Positions 55,260 through 64,000 of a DNA stretch of 64,000 nt are shown here, piece by piece. How positions within the stretch are numbered: position 1 is the first letter of the stretch; the number at the start of each line of letters is the position of its first letter. Position numbers and translations under genes: made by a program. The notes beneath the pieces are model-generated. The model did no database searches and was not told where the DNA came from. It worked only from the letters and a program-made list of their open reading frames with translations. Source of the stretch: Limnephilus marmoratus (taxonomy: Eukaryota > Arthropoda > Insecta > Trichoptera > Limnephilidae); assembly GCA_917880885.1 (NCBI GenBank), contig OU862930.1, positions 30,696,040 through 30,760,039 of the forward strand. The letters are read 5' to 3'.

Positions 55260-55745
55260 ATAAAAATTAATCCTTGTTTCCCTTGGTCACGCCATAACTT
55301 CAGAACATATTTCATTTATTTTTTTTTAAGTTTTCTCATACTTTATAGAAGGTTCATACGGAAAGAAAACTTAAGAAAATTACGCAGAAAATTGGATAAT
55401 TTCAGAAAACTAAACGACTATTTTAATTTTGATTGATTGTTCTTATAATATAGAAAAATGAATATTTTGTAATATGTGAAAAATGAAAATTTGAATAAAA
55501 AAATTGTAATAGCTGGCTCGCGAGTTGTTTGAAAACTGAATGTACTGGGACTAAATATATGTAACGCGGGATGTAGTTGGCGGTATGGGGGAACGGGAGA
55601 GGGGAGAGCGTAGGCAGGGAAGGTAGGAGGGGAATATAAGATGGGTAGGGGATGCAGGGGGGGGGACGCACGGAAAAGGGCATGCAGGGAGAAACAATTT
55701 ATTTCTTTGAATATGGCATAGCAACGCATACCGGGAACCAGCTAG
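55260..55745 (-). repeat. Dispersed repeat with purine/pyrimidine-rich core, copy 4
   Basis: Reverse orientation: ends GGGAACCAGCTAGTG, contains GAAACAATTTATTTC and a G/A-rich core as in the other three copies. Confidence 0.5.
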
Positions 55746-56369
55746 TGTTATTATTATAATAATAATTATAATCTAATACCTAAGTCCTATACCACAAAAC
55801 CTTACAAGTGGAGCGGAGACGAGATGTGAGTTCTGAGCAATATGATTGGTCAATTTTAGCATGTTTCTGTTTCACTCTGCTGAGCTTTGCTTCTATGGAA
55901 ACGCACCCTTAGATATGGGCACTTGCGACGATTTATTGCAACCAAAGGTTCTACCGAAACCAAATGTATTTTGTAATTTGTATTTTGTATTTGAAATTAA
56001 AATATGGTTAAAATACTGTATTTCAAATATAAATACTTGAAAGTATTTCGTATTTTAAATACATGCGAAAAAGTATTTGGTAATTTGTATTTTAATTACA
56101 GCAAAGCATGTATTTTGCCCAGCCCTGAGTGTAGGGGATGAGTATATTAATGCAGTGTAGTATTGGAAAGTGCAAGCCGTGACACGTAATTGATAACCCG
56201 TATTTGTCAATTAAATCAAATCAAATAATTTGTTGATCATGCCGCCGACCGCCAAAAAGCGAAGTTGTAATTCACTGAATTTCAAAAAGAATTTCCTTTC
56301 TTGCAAAAGTGTTCTTAAGTGCTGGTTATTTATAATAAAGATATTCTTAATTATAAATAACCAGCTTTG

Positions 56370-56700
56370 TGTTCAGAATGTTAAATTCCAGTGGATTCAT
56401 TTGATGAAATATTTCGATGGAAAACATTCTCGTATTCGAAGTGCAGTTATAAAATTCTAGTTGCAGTTGTACGTGCTGCCAGAATCAAAGGGTAACCATT
56501 TTCGTGTTCTGAGTGTAGTTTTAATGCGCCGCATATAGATTTAATTTAAACCAGTTTTGTGTTCAGAATGTAAAATTTGTTTTGTGGATTCATCTGATGA
56601 CACATTTCTCTTATTTGAAGTGCGGTTGCCAGAATCAAAGAGAAACCACTTTCATGTTGTGATTGTAGTTTATATAAGCCGAATTCTTGATTTCCGAGAG
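56370..56700 (+). pseudogene. Zinc-finger family 2 remnant
   Basis: Plus-strand blocks (R-I-K-E-K-P-L-S-C-C-D-C) like 31056-31770. They lie in the right subterminal part of the 51369-56788 element; a matching inverted block follows the second terminus at 58409. Family 2 finger DNA therefore seems part of that transposon family. Confidence 0.5.
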
Positions 56701-56796
56701 AGAAAATTTCTAACGTACCCCCCTCCCCCCCGTCGACACCGCACGCCACTGTGTCCCGCATTTATATTTTACAAAGTTGGCCGCCTTAGTCTGGTG

Positions 56797-58408
56797 GCCT
56801 CCACTTCCATCCCAATACCCTGAGAGTAAGAGAATGATCAACATTCTTGAAGATTTCATCAGTGAGATAGTAGTCCGACGGTAGGAAGGCGCGAAGTTTC
56901 TGTTTGCTACAATCCCACTTCTGCAGTTCAAGTTGACCTCGTTTGGTATGTTCGATGACTTTGGATTGCGTTAGTTGAACTTGTTCCAGACTGGAACAGC
57001 CGATGACGATAGAATCGATATTTGAGTCCGAAGTGATCGCGTGGCGTGTGAGTGATAATCCGTAACCTTTCTTTTCTGTCAACGATCTGACAATACGATA
57101 GGACAGAATAAAGGCAGAGATATCAGAAGTCACAGGGTGTAATGGGTAATCCGGGGTAGATTCCGATAGTTGATGACGCCAAAATATTCTTTGGAACGCG
57201 CGATTTGGCTCTTGAAGAAATATTTGGCGATACATTTGCCATAAGTACCTCAGCAATGAACACCACAGATGGTGAACGAAAGTTTTTCAGAAGTTCAGCA
57301 ATGTTCGTTTGGAGCTTGGGAACGATAAGGAAGGCATCATTTGACGATGATTCATTCACCTCCGTCACCGAGGCATCGAAGACCATTCGCAACATAGTAA
57401 TAACGGTGCCCGGACGAAGAATGCAATGACGAAGTATGTGATGCATTTCCTTGAGTAAATCTTTTCCAGGAACACGTGTCAAGTGACCACTGTGCAAGTA
57501 GTCAGTCATGAGAGCGAAGTACGGTTCACGTAAACTGAGCTTTACTGTCGGTTTACGTTCGAGTGAAAGGATGATGCGGAAAGAGACTTCGCGCGAACCT
57601 GATAAAGCGATATCCTTATCCTTTTCGCCAAAAGGTAAGGCTACGATGAATTGTCCCGAAGGGTCACGTGAGTGATTAGTGTGATGGACCTGCTCATCAC
57701 GTTGTTCTTCAGGGGTGAGATGTGAAGACTGAGGGAATGTGTCCAACTCCCTCAGTTTTTTGACCTTTTCAGGAAGGTACTGGTTGGTTTCGATAAATTG
57801 ACAAGAAAAGTCACGTGACCGATAAATGGTCACTACGTTGTTTGGTGGGCTGTGAAGACTGAGAAAATATGTCCAACTCCCTCAGTCTCTTGACTTCTTC
57901 TGGAAGACGGTACTGGTTGGTTTCGATGAAGGAGTGTGTTTGACGATCGGTAGCAAAACCAACCGAATCCAGAGGAAGCCAACCGAATGGTGAATTGATA
58001 GCTGAAGGTTGGTGAAGATTACCCGCTAATTGGGGTCTCAAAAGCGATGGCAAGATCTTAACATCTCGAAGTATGTCAGTCGGTTCAGTATCAGTTGTCA
58101 GTTTGTGATAGTCAGGGTCAGCACGAGGTATGTCTCTGAAGTGATGACAGGATAACTTGTTGGATTGAATCGTTGGCGATGAAAGTAACTTCGTGTTGAA
58201 GATAGTTCGTCCCTTAACATCGACATCGAAATTAGTGACGCCTGACGCGGTTGTAGAAGATTGGCCTAAGCCACGGATTTTCTGAGAGCTGACTGGACGC
58301 TCGGCAGTGCGATTGGATACGAAGTGTGGATGTGAAGTGTGCTTGTCTGAATCGATCAACGCACGAAACGTTTGAAATCTGCCGGATGGATGACGATTGC
58401 TACTATGA
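56797..58408 (-). pseudogene. BEL/Pao pol: protease and reverse transcriptase part
   Basis: Reading leftwards: protease-like F-R-A-L-I-D-S (near 58370), D-I-P-R-A-D-P-D, F-G-W-L-P-L-D, then V-S-F-R-I-I-L-S-L-E-R-K-P, Y-L-H-S-G-H-L, L-R-M-V-F-D-A-S, F-R-S-P-S-V-V-F-I-A-E, and after a frame change D-P-N-R-A-F-Q-R-I-F-W-R-like and L-x-K-W-D-C-S-K-Q-K-L. This order is that of BEL/Pao pol. At least two frameshifts exist, and about 130 bp are tandemly duplicated (57690-57800 and 57838-57930). The catalytic Y-V-D-D is not clearly readable (D-S-I-V-I-G-C-S-S-L at its expected place). Inactive. Confidence 0.75.
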
Positions 58409-58755
58409 TAAGGCGGCCAACTTTGTTCAATATCAATGCGGGACACAGTGGCGTGTGGTGTCGACGGGGGGGGGGGGGGGGGGGGGGGATACGTTACAAA
58501 TTTTCTCTCACGGAAATCGAGAATTTTGTTCATATAAACTACAATCATAACATGAAGATGGTTTCTCTTTGATCCTGGCAGCATATACATAGTCTGCAAC
58601 TAGAATAAGAGAAATGTGTCATCAGATGAATCCACAACACAACTTTACATTCTGAACACAAAACTGATTTAAATTAAATCTGTATGCGGCGAATTAAAAC
58701 TACACTCAGAACATGAAAATAGTTTCTCTTTGATTCTGGCTGCGCATACATAGTC
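58409..58755. mobile_element. Second copy of the TAAGGCGGCC terminus, with finger family 2
   Basis: Begins TAAGGCGGCCAACTTTG and repeats, in inverted order, the right end of the 51369-56788 element including the G-run and family 2 blocks. It interrupts the BEL/Pao protease. Its other end was not found. Confidence 0.6.
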
Positions 58756-58990
58756 CCAGTGGCGTAGTAAGGCAAAGGTGGCACCCGGGGCGGATAACGT
58801 GGTGTCACACCCCCCACCGCCCCCCCCCCCCCCAAATTTCGACTTCACAAATTTGTAAAAAATTGATCCGTCTTGGGGGTGGGAGCGGGGGGGTTGGCTA
58901 GAGAATTTCAGATAAAGGCTATTTTCGTCTATAAAAAGACCGTCAGGCACGAAAATAACACCGTTTTCAATATTTTTGTGACTTGACTAT
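58756..58990. mobile_element. hAT end fragment (CAGTGGCGTAG family)
   Basis: Starts CAGTGGCGTAGTAAGGC followed by GGTGGCACCCGGGGCGG, the same end as the element at 32487-34448. The partner end and target duplication were not found. Confidence 0.6.
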
Positions 58991-59530
58991 CCTTTGTATC
59001 GATGGTTAGTGTCTTATCTTAACCTTTCCCATACCATGCTAAAAATACCCTCGACAAACCGTATTGTAACACAGCGTTACTCTATGGGATTTGGAAAATA
59101 TTTCAGGTTTTTTGTAAAAATATTGTGGTGATTATTTTTAATTTGGCTTATATTAATTTATTGTAAGAAAAAAATATTGATTGTGTGCCCTAAAACTGAA
59201 ATATTAAAAAAATAATCATTCATAATAAATAATCAAATATTATTTGAAACGCCCAACAAGGCTGTGACAGCGACCGCCTAGGGTCACGTTAGCCTCCAGA
59301 ATAGTACCATTGATTCAGAAAGCCACATGTGGAATGCGCTAGGTACTAGTAAGGGCTGACACCGACCTACTATCATTTTTTAAATACATTTACATAAATA
59401 CTTTATCGTAAAGAGCTTTTTATGTTTGCTGATCTAAGTTAATACCAGATAAAATGGTTTTAACACTAGTTGCAAAGAGATATAGATTACAATAAAAATA
59501 CAATACTTAAAGAACACTCGAATTTAAAAA
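58990..59530. other. Stretch without recognised gene
   Basis: AT-rich spacer before the satellite; nothing recognised. Confidence 0.3.
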
Positions 59531-60790
59531 TTTTTTTACAGTTTAACGCGAAAGCAAACCACGAAAAAAAAATTATTTTCAAGTGAAAAACTTCTTTAAT
59601 ACCATTGTGATTTGAAACTGGATGAAACGAAAAAGCGACACTAAAAAAAACAATAAGCAAACCACGAAAAAAATAATGATATAATTACTTTGAAGTGAAA
59701 ACTTCTTTAGCACCGTTGTGATTTGAAACTGGATGAAACGAAAAAGCGACACTAAAAAGAACAATAAGCAAACCAAGAAAAATAATGTTATAATTACTTT
59801 GAAGTGAAAACTTCTTTAGCACCGTTGTGATTTGAAACTGGATGAAACGCAAAAGCGACACTAAAAAGAAACAATAAGCAAACCACGAAAAATATAATTT
59901 TATTATTATTTTGAAGTGAAAAACTTCTTTAGCACCGTAGTGATTTGAAACTTGATGAAACGAAAAAGCGACACTAAAAAAAACAATAAGCAAACCAAGA
60001 AAAAAAAATGTTATAATTACTTTGAAGTGAAAACTTCTTTAGCACCGTAGTGATTTGAAACCGAATGTAACGAAAAAGCGACACTAAAAAAACAATAAGC
60101 AAACCAAGAAAAAAAAATGTTATAATTACTTTGAAGTGAAAACTTCTTTAGCACCGTAGTGATTTGAAACTGGATGAAACGAAAAAGCGACACTAAGAAA
60201 AACAATAAGCAAACCACGAAAAAAATAATGATATAATTACTTTGAAGTGAAAACTTCTTTAGCACCGTTGTGATTTGAAACTGGATGAAACGAAAAAGCG
60301 ACACTAAAAAGAACAATAAGCAAACCAAGAAAAATAATGTTATAATTACTTTGAAGTGAAAACTTCTTTAGCACCGTTGTGATTTGAAACTGGATGAAAC
60401 GCAAAAGCGACACTAAAAAGAAACAATAAGCAAACCACGAAAAATATAATTTTATTATTATTTTGAAGTGAAAAACTTCTTTAGCACCGTAGTGATTTGA
60501 AACTTGATGAAACGAAAAAGCGACACTAAAAAAAACAATAAGCAAACCAAGAAAAAAAAATGTTATAATTACTTTGAAGTGAAAACTTCTTTAGCACCGT
60601 AGTGATTTGAAACCGAATGTAACGAAAAAGCGACACTAAAAAAACAATAAGCAAACCAAGAAAAAAAAATGTTATAATTACTTTGAAGTGAAAACTTCTT
60701 TAGCACCGTAGTGATTTGAAACTGGATGAAACGAAAAAGCGACACTAAGAAAAACAATAAGCAAACCAAGAAAAAGAAATGTTATAATTG
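59530..60790. repeat. ~110-bp satellite with a 552-bp five-unit higher-order repeat
   Basis: Eleven monomers of 109-112 bp, each with AAGTGAAAACTTCTTTAGC, GTGATTTGAAACTGGATG and AAAAGCGACACTAA. Monomer starts at about 59581, 59693, 59802, 59914, 60025, 60134, 60245, 60354, 60466, 60577 and 60686. The five-monomer block from 59693 recurs almost unchanged from 60245 (552 bp). Open frames here are periodicity artefacts. Confidence 0.9.
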
Positions 60791-61424
60791 CTTTTTTTAT
60801 TTTTATTAGTAATAGAAGGTACATAAATTACAAATAAATTTTATACAGTCATTAATTACATAGTAGATATATTTGATGTACCCCCATAATTAAGCAAGGC
60901 TTGTGTGTATGGGGGGGTGTTACTGTATTGCTTTTTTTATATCATTCAGTTTAAGTTTTCAGTATAATTTTTAAGGTGTGTTTTAAAATTTTTTATATTG
61001 GTATTCATGTTTCTAATTTTTTCTGGTAATGAATTAAAAAATTTTGCTTCGAGATATTTATGACTCAGTTGTCCAATTTTTTTTTACATTTTGGAGTGGG
61101 AAGTATTGATGTTTGTCTAAGACTTCTGTTATTTTTAAATGGTGCAACTTGATTTTTAATATTATCTTTATAAATTTGCAATGTTGCATGATAAAAGTAT
61201 AATGCACTTAATTTTCTGACCTTAAATTGTTTAACTAAAAGTTCTGACGAATGTGAGTAGGGTTTTTTAAAAATTGTTTTTATTATTAGTTTTTGTGATA
61301 TGTAAATTGTTTGTGTTTGATTTGTATATGTACCGCCCCATCCTATAATGCCGTATTGTATAATCGATTGACAGAAAGCGAAGTATGTGGTTCTAAGTAA
61401 TTTTTTGTTTAAAATATCTCTTAA

Positions 61425-62131
61425 CCCATTGGCCACAGAATTAATGAGCAAAAAAATTGGCCTTCACCACTGAATTAATTTTATACCAAAAATTGAAAAC
61501 CTGCATTGGTGTACTAAATCCATTGTAACTTTTAAACCATGTATTGAAATGAATTAATTTCTTTAAATTTATTTACATATTCGATTAAGGTAAAGAAAAA
61601 CATTAAATTAAAATTTTAAAAAAATATTTAAATATGTGTAAATAAGGATACAAACATAACCTTCTCTTTATTGGTAAGTTTTTTCCCACATTTTAATTCA
61701 AAAAGTTACAATAAAACATAATATTCATAAATCGAACAATAATATTTTTTGTTTTTTACATACATATATACTAATAACTAATAAAATAATTTGGTATGAT
61801 AGTCCTCAAAGCAATCAGGGACGTTCAGGGTCACTACCAAAAGCCGACAACCACTCGCAATTTTGAAAAAATTAAATGGCGGCTAGCAGCATACAAAACT
61901 TGGAACACAAATATCAGGGAAAAAACATAAGAAACATATTATTGCCAATTCTAGGAGATTAATGATTAATTACCTACAGAGCGTTCATCATTTAAAATTT
62001 TATTCAAAAATGTCACAGTCGTGCTCATTTTCCGTTTTTTGGCGGACCTAATCTAGCCCGTCAGCGTGCCGGGGTTTGTTAAGTACCTGAGTTGCACACC
62101 CGGCAGGATGCCGGGGTTTGTGGCCAATGGG
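61425..62131. mobile_element. piggyBac-type non-autonomous element with TTAA TSD
   Basis: The ends are CCCATTGGCCACA and its complement, flanked by TTAA (61421-61424 and 62132-62135). TTAA duplication with CCC-starting ends is the piggyBac signature. 707 bp, no transposase. Subterminal repeats CCGGGGTTTG and GCCGGGGTTT occur at the right end. Confidence 0.85.
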
Positions 62132-63034
62132 TTAAACATCTAAATATATATGTTAGTTTCCTTATTCTGTTGTTCAGAATATTTATGTGTGGAGACCATT
62201 TTAAACGCTGGTCTATTGTTAAGCCCAGGTACTTAATATCAGTTTTGCTTTCTATTTTTGAACATGATATATTACATTTGTGGTTTTCTGTATTTGTCAC
62301 AGAGTGGATTATTAAGTTTATTTCTTTAGGTGTTTCTTGTTTTTTAATGAAAAATGGCAAATAATAGATTTTTTTAGAATTTAAAGTCAACAGGTTTTTA
62401 TCAAACCATAATTTTAGTGCATTGATATCTGTATTTGCCATTTTGTTTAATTCAGACCAGGTGTTTGCTTTTAGTAGTAGGACTGTGTCGTCAGCGTAGG
62501 AGACAATGTCTCCATATTTAGAAATATTGAATATATCATTGACATATATAATAAATAATAATGGTCCAAAAACTGTACCTTGGGGTATTGAAAAATCGCT
62601 TTATTTTGAACCGCTGACTTGATTTAGTAATTTTACTTGTTGTGGTCTTTCATGTAAATAACTAGCTATCCATGCTAAGACTTTCCCATTAATTCCTATA
62701 GATTTTAATTTATTTACTAATTTTTTATGTGATATGCTGTCGAAAGGTTTTTTCAAGTCTATAAATATTCCGATACATTTTTTATCGCAATCTAGGGCCG
62801 TATATAAATAGTTGGTTATTTTTGCTATCGCGTCGTGAGTACTTGTATTTTTTTTTAAGCCGAATTGATTATCATTAATTATTTTATTTTCATCTAAGAA
62901 TGTCCAAATTTGTTTTTTTACAATTTTCTCATATATTTTTGATATATTTGATAGAAGGGAAATCGGGCGGTAATTTTGTGGGTCTTTAGGACAGTCTGTT
63001 TTATAAATGGGAGTTATAATTGCTCTTTTGTAAT

Positions 63035-63510
63035 TGTTTCATAACGCTTAATAAGATCTCGGTAGGTTTGTTCTGATTCATGTACAAAGACCAGAATTCA
63101 AACCTATTGTTGAATTTCGCACACTGGGTACTTATTTGGCTGATAATTACCGGTGTCAACCGTCGTCAAGGAGAAAAAACAAGTTTTTTGTTTTTCGTGA
63201 GTCTTCCGATCGCAACGCAGCTGTCAACATTGTACAACCGTCTATATCGTGACAAGCTAACATAATACGTATAGTGAATCTACCGCCGGTAATTCACCAC
63301 ATCCCATCGCATAAGAACGAAATAACGACTGCCCATAAATATACTAACCCCCGACCGACTGCCTGTGGACCAGCCAAACTACCACGAGGGACCCACAAAC
63401 CGGGCAAGATTGCCATCACTATCGTAAGTCCCTCTGAGATCCATAGGCGTTTGATTTAGCAAGGAATAACCACAGGTTATTCTAAACCCCGTGCCATCGT
63501 GCATGATTCA
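63035..63510. mobile_element. Solo LTR with 5-bp TSD
   Basis: A 476-bp insert beginning TGTTTCATAACG and ending GCATGATTCA, flanked by GTAAT (63030-63034 and 63511-63515). TG...CA ends and a 5-bp duplication are typical of LTR elements; no internal region is present. It interrupts the LINE reverse transcriptase between conserved blocks. Two short ORFs inside are not convincing. Confidence 0.8.
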
Positions 63511-64000
63511 GTAATTATTGGGAAATTCGCCATTTGCTAGACTTAGGTTTATTATACGTGTTATTGGGAGAATTAAGTATGTTTTCATCGCTTTTATTGT
63601 CTTAGCATCTATGTTATAAAAGCCGGGGGCAGAACCTCCTTTTAGTTCCGAAATAGTTCTGTCAATGTCGGCTTCTGTGACTGGCTCAAATTTATTTATT
63701 TGACATTGTGTTCTGTGTTGTGGATTTGATATATTGGTCGAATTTATGGATTTTGCTAGGTTTTTTCCAACGTTATTAAAATGGTTATTTAAAATATTAC
63801 AACATTTTTTTGTGTCATTTTGTACATTATATATTAATTTCCCATCTGATATTTCGGATATGTGCTTATATGTTTTATTTTTATTTATTATTTAATTTAT
63901 TGTTGACCAATTTTTTTTATTATTGTCTTTAGCTTCTGTTATAATTTTTGAGTAAAAGTCGTTTTTCGTTTTTCTAATTAGAGTAGTTAATATATTTTTA

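Larger units (their letters stand above)
51963..56127. mobile_element. hAT-type element (CAGGGCTGGGC ends)
   Basis: The ends are CAGGGCTGGGCAGTATTT and the complement of CAGGGCTGGGCAAAATAC, with TATTTGTATTT-rich subterminal regions. Flanks are AGTGTAAG (51955-51962) and AGTGTAGG (56128-56135), 7 of 8 identical. It lies inside the 51369-56788 element and contains the two TTA/TAA-type elements below. Confidence 0.8.
51369..56788. mobile_element. 5.4-kb DNA transposon (TAAGGCGGCC ends) with 8-bp TSD
   Basis: The ends are TAAGGCGGCCAAC and its complement, with an exact 8-bp duplication GTCTGGTG (51361-51368 and 56789-56796). Subterminal GTCCCGCATT motifs occur on both sides. It has no recognised transposase of its own; most of its length is later insertions. 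A second copy of the terminus is at 58409. The superfamily is uncertain; the 8-bp duplication allows hAT or similar. Confidence 0.8.
61065..63990 (-). pseudogene. LINE reverse transcriptase, interrupted twice
   Basis: Reading leftwards: S-A-P-G-F-Y-N-I-D, then, after the solo LTR, I-I-T-P-I-Y-K, N-Y-R-P-I-S-L-L-S, N-Q-F-G-L-K-K, F-I-D-L-K-K-P-F-D, I-P-Q-G-T-V-F-G-P-L-L-F and the active site S-Y-A-D-D-T. Then K-T-D-I-K-Y-L-G-L and, after the TTAA element, the C-terminal region at 61451-61065 (Q-Y-G-I-I-G-W-G). The reading frame continues across both insertion sites when the inserts are ignored. One stop lies near 62600. P-Q-G-T-V-x-G-P and Y-A-D-D-T fit CR1/L2-Jockey relatives. Confidence 0.75.
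60790..64000 (-). mobile_element. LINE (CR1/L2/Jockey group), runs off the window
   Basis: Minus-strand reverse transcriptase from the window end to 61065, 3' UTR down to about 60790. It is interrupted by a TTAA-flanked element (61425-62131) and a solo LTR (63035-63510). The endonuclease must lie beyond 64000. Confidence 0.75.

Noticed and set aside
59579..60769. Repeated open frames (F-F-L-V-S-L-F-R-F-I type) suggesting a membrane protein
   Set aside because: They are translations of the AT-rich satellite; frames change from monomer to monomer.

Overview
The window is repeat-dense, AT-rich animal DNA, almost certainly from an insect. The evidence is the mix of R1-clade, CR1/Jockey-group, Penelope, BEL/Pao, Gypsy, hAT and piggyBac-type elements, interstitial CCTAA/TTAGG repeats (the usual insect telomere motif), spliced C2H2 zinc-finger genes with a degenerate G-E-K-P linker, and no prokaryotic operon structure. 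I cannot fix the order or species. I found no tRNA, rRNA or CRISPR array.

The only host-type genes are two inverted paralogous C2H2 zinc-finger genes. Gene A runs leftwards (exon 1 at 16518-16671, exon 2 at 15668-15820, finger exon from 15552 down to about 10640). Gene B runs rightwards (exon 1 at 32155-32308, exon 2 at 41281-41433, finger exon 41548-43415). Exons 1 and 2 have identical lengths in both copies (154 and 153 bp), the splice sites agree, and the reading frame is preserved across the joins. Gene B predicts a 724-residue protein with about 22 fingers. Gene A keeps 15 intact fingers, then a 2-nt deletion shifts the frame, and a LINE fragment splits the rest of the array. A Gypsy-type LTR element sits at the same place in intron 1 of both genes: a solo LTR in A, a two-LTR remnant in B. 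It therefore predates the duplication.

Layout: 1-5054 is a nest of two inverted hAT copies and a TTA-type MITE. 5055-9660 is an R1-clade LINE interrupted by a LINE tail that itself holds a hAT MITE. 10640-16730 is gene A. 17090-22875 is a giant palindrome (foldback) whose left arm holds a second foldback with a ~95-bp satellite and telomere-like repeats. 23240-24100 is a piggyBac transposase remnant with a hAT MITE. 24690-26830 is a head-to-head pair of Penelope elements. 26948-27645 is a hAT remnant. 27790-31770 is an inverted pair of degenerate zinc-finger stretches around another foldback. 31930-43480 is gene B with its transposon-filled intron. 43471-49336 is an LTR-retrotransposon composite inside the gene B array, whose decayed tail resumes at 49337-49980. 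50090-58410 is a BEL/Pao pol split by a four-level nest of DNA transposons, one of them carrying a zinc-finger array. 59530-60790 is a ~110-bp satellite with a 552-bp higher-order repeat. 60790-64000 is a LINE holding a TTAA-flanked element and a solo LTR.

The recurring theme is C2H2 array DNA and DNA transposons evolving together. Three distinguishable finger families occur, two of them as fragments in or next to terminal-inverted-repeat elements. Many insertion events can be read base by base from target-site duplications, which gives an unusually clear relative chronology.
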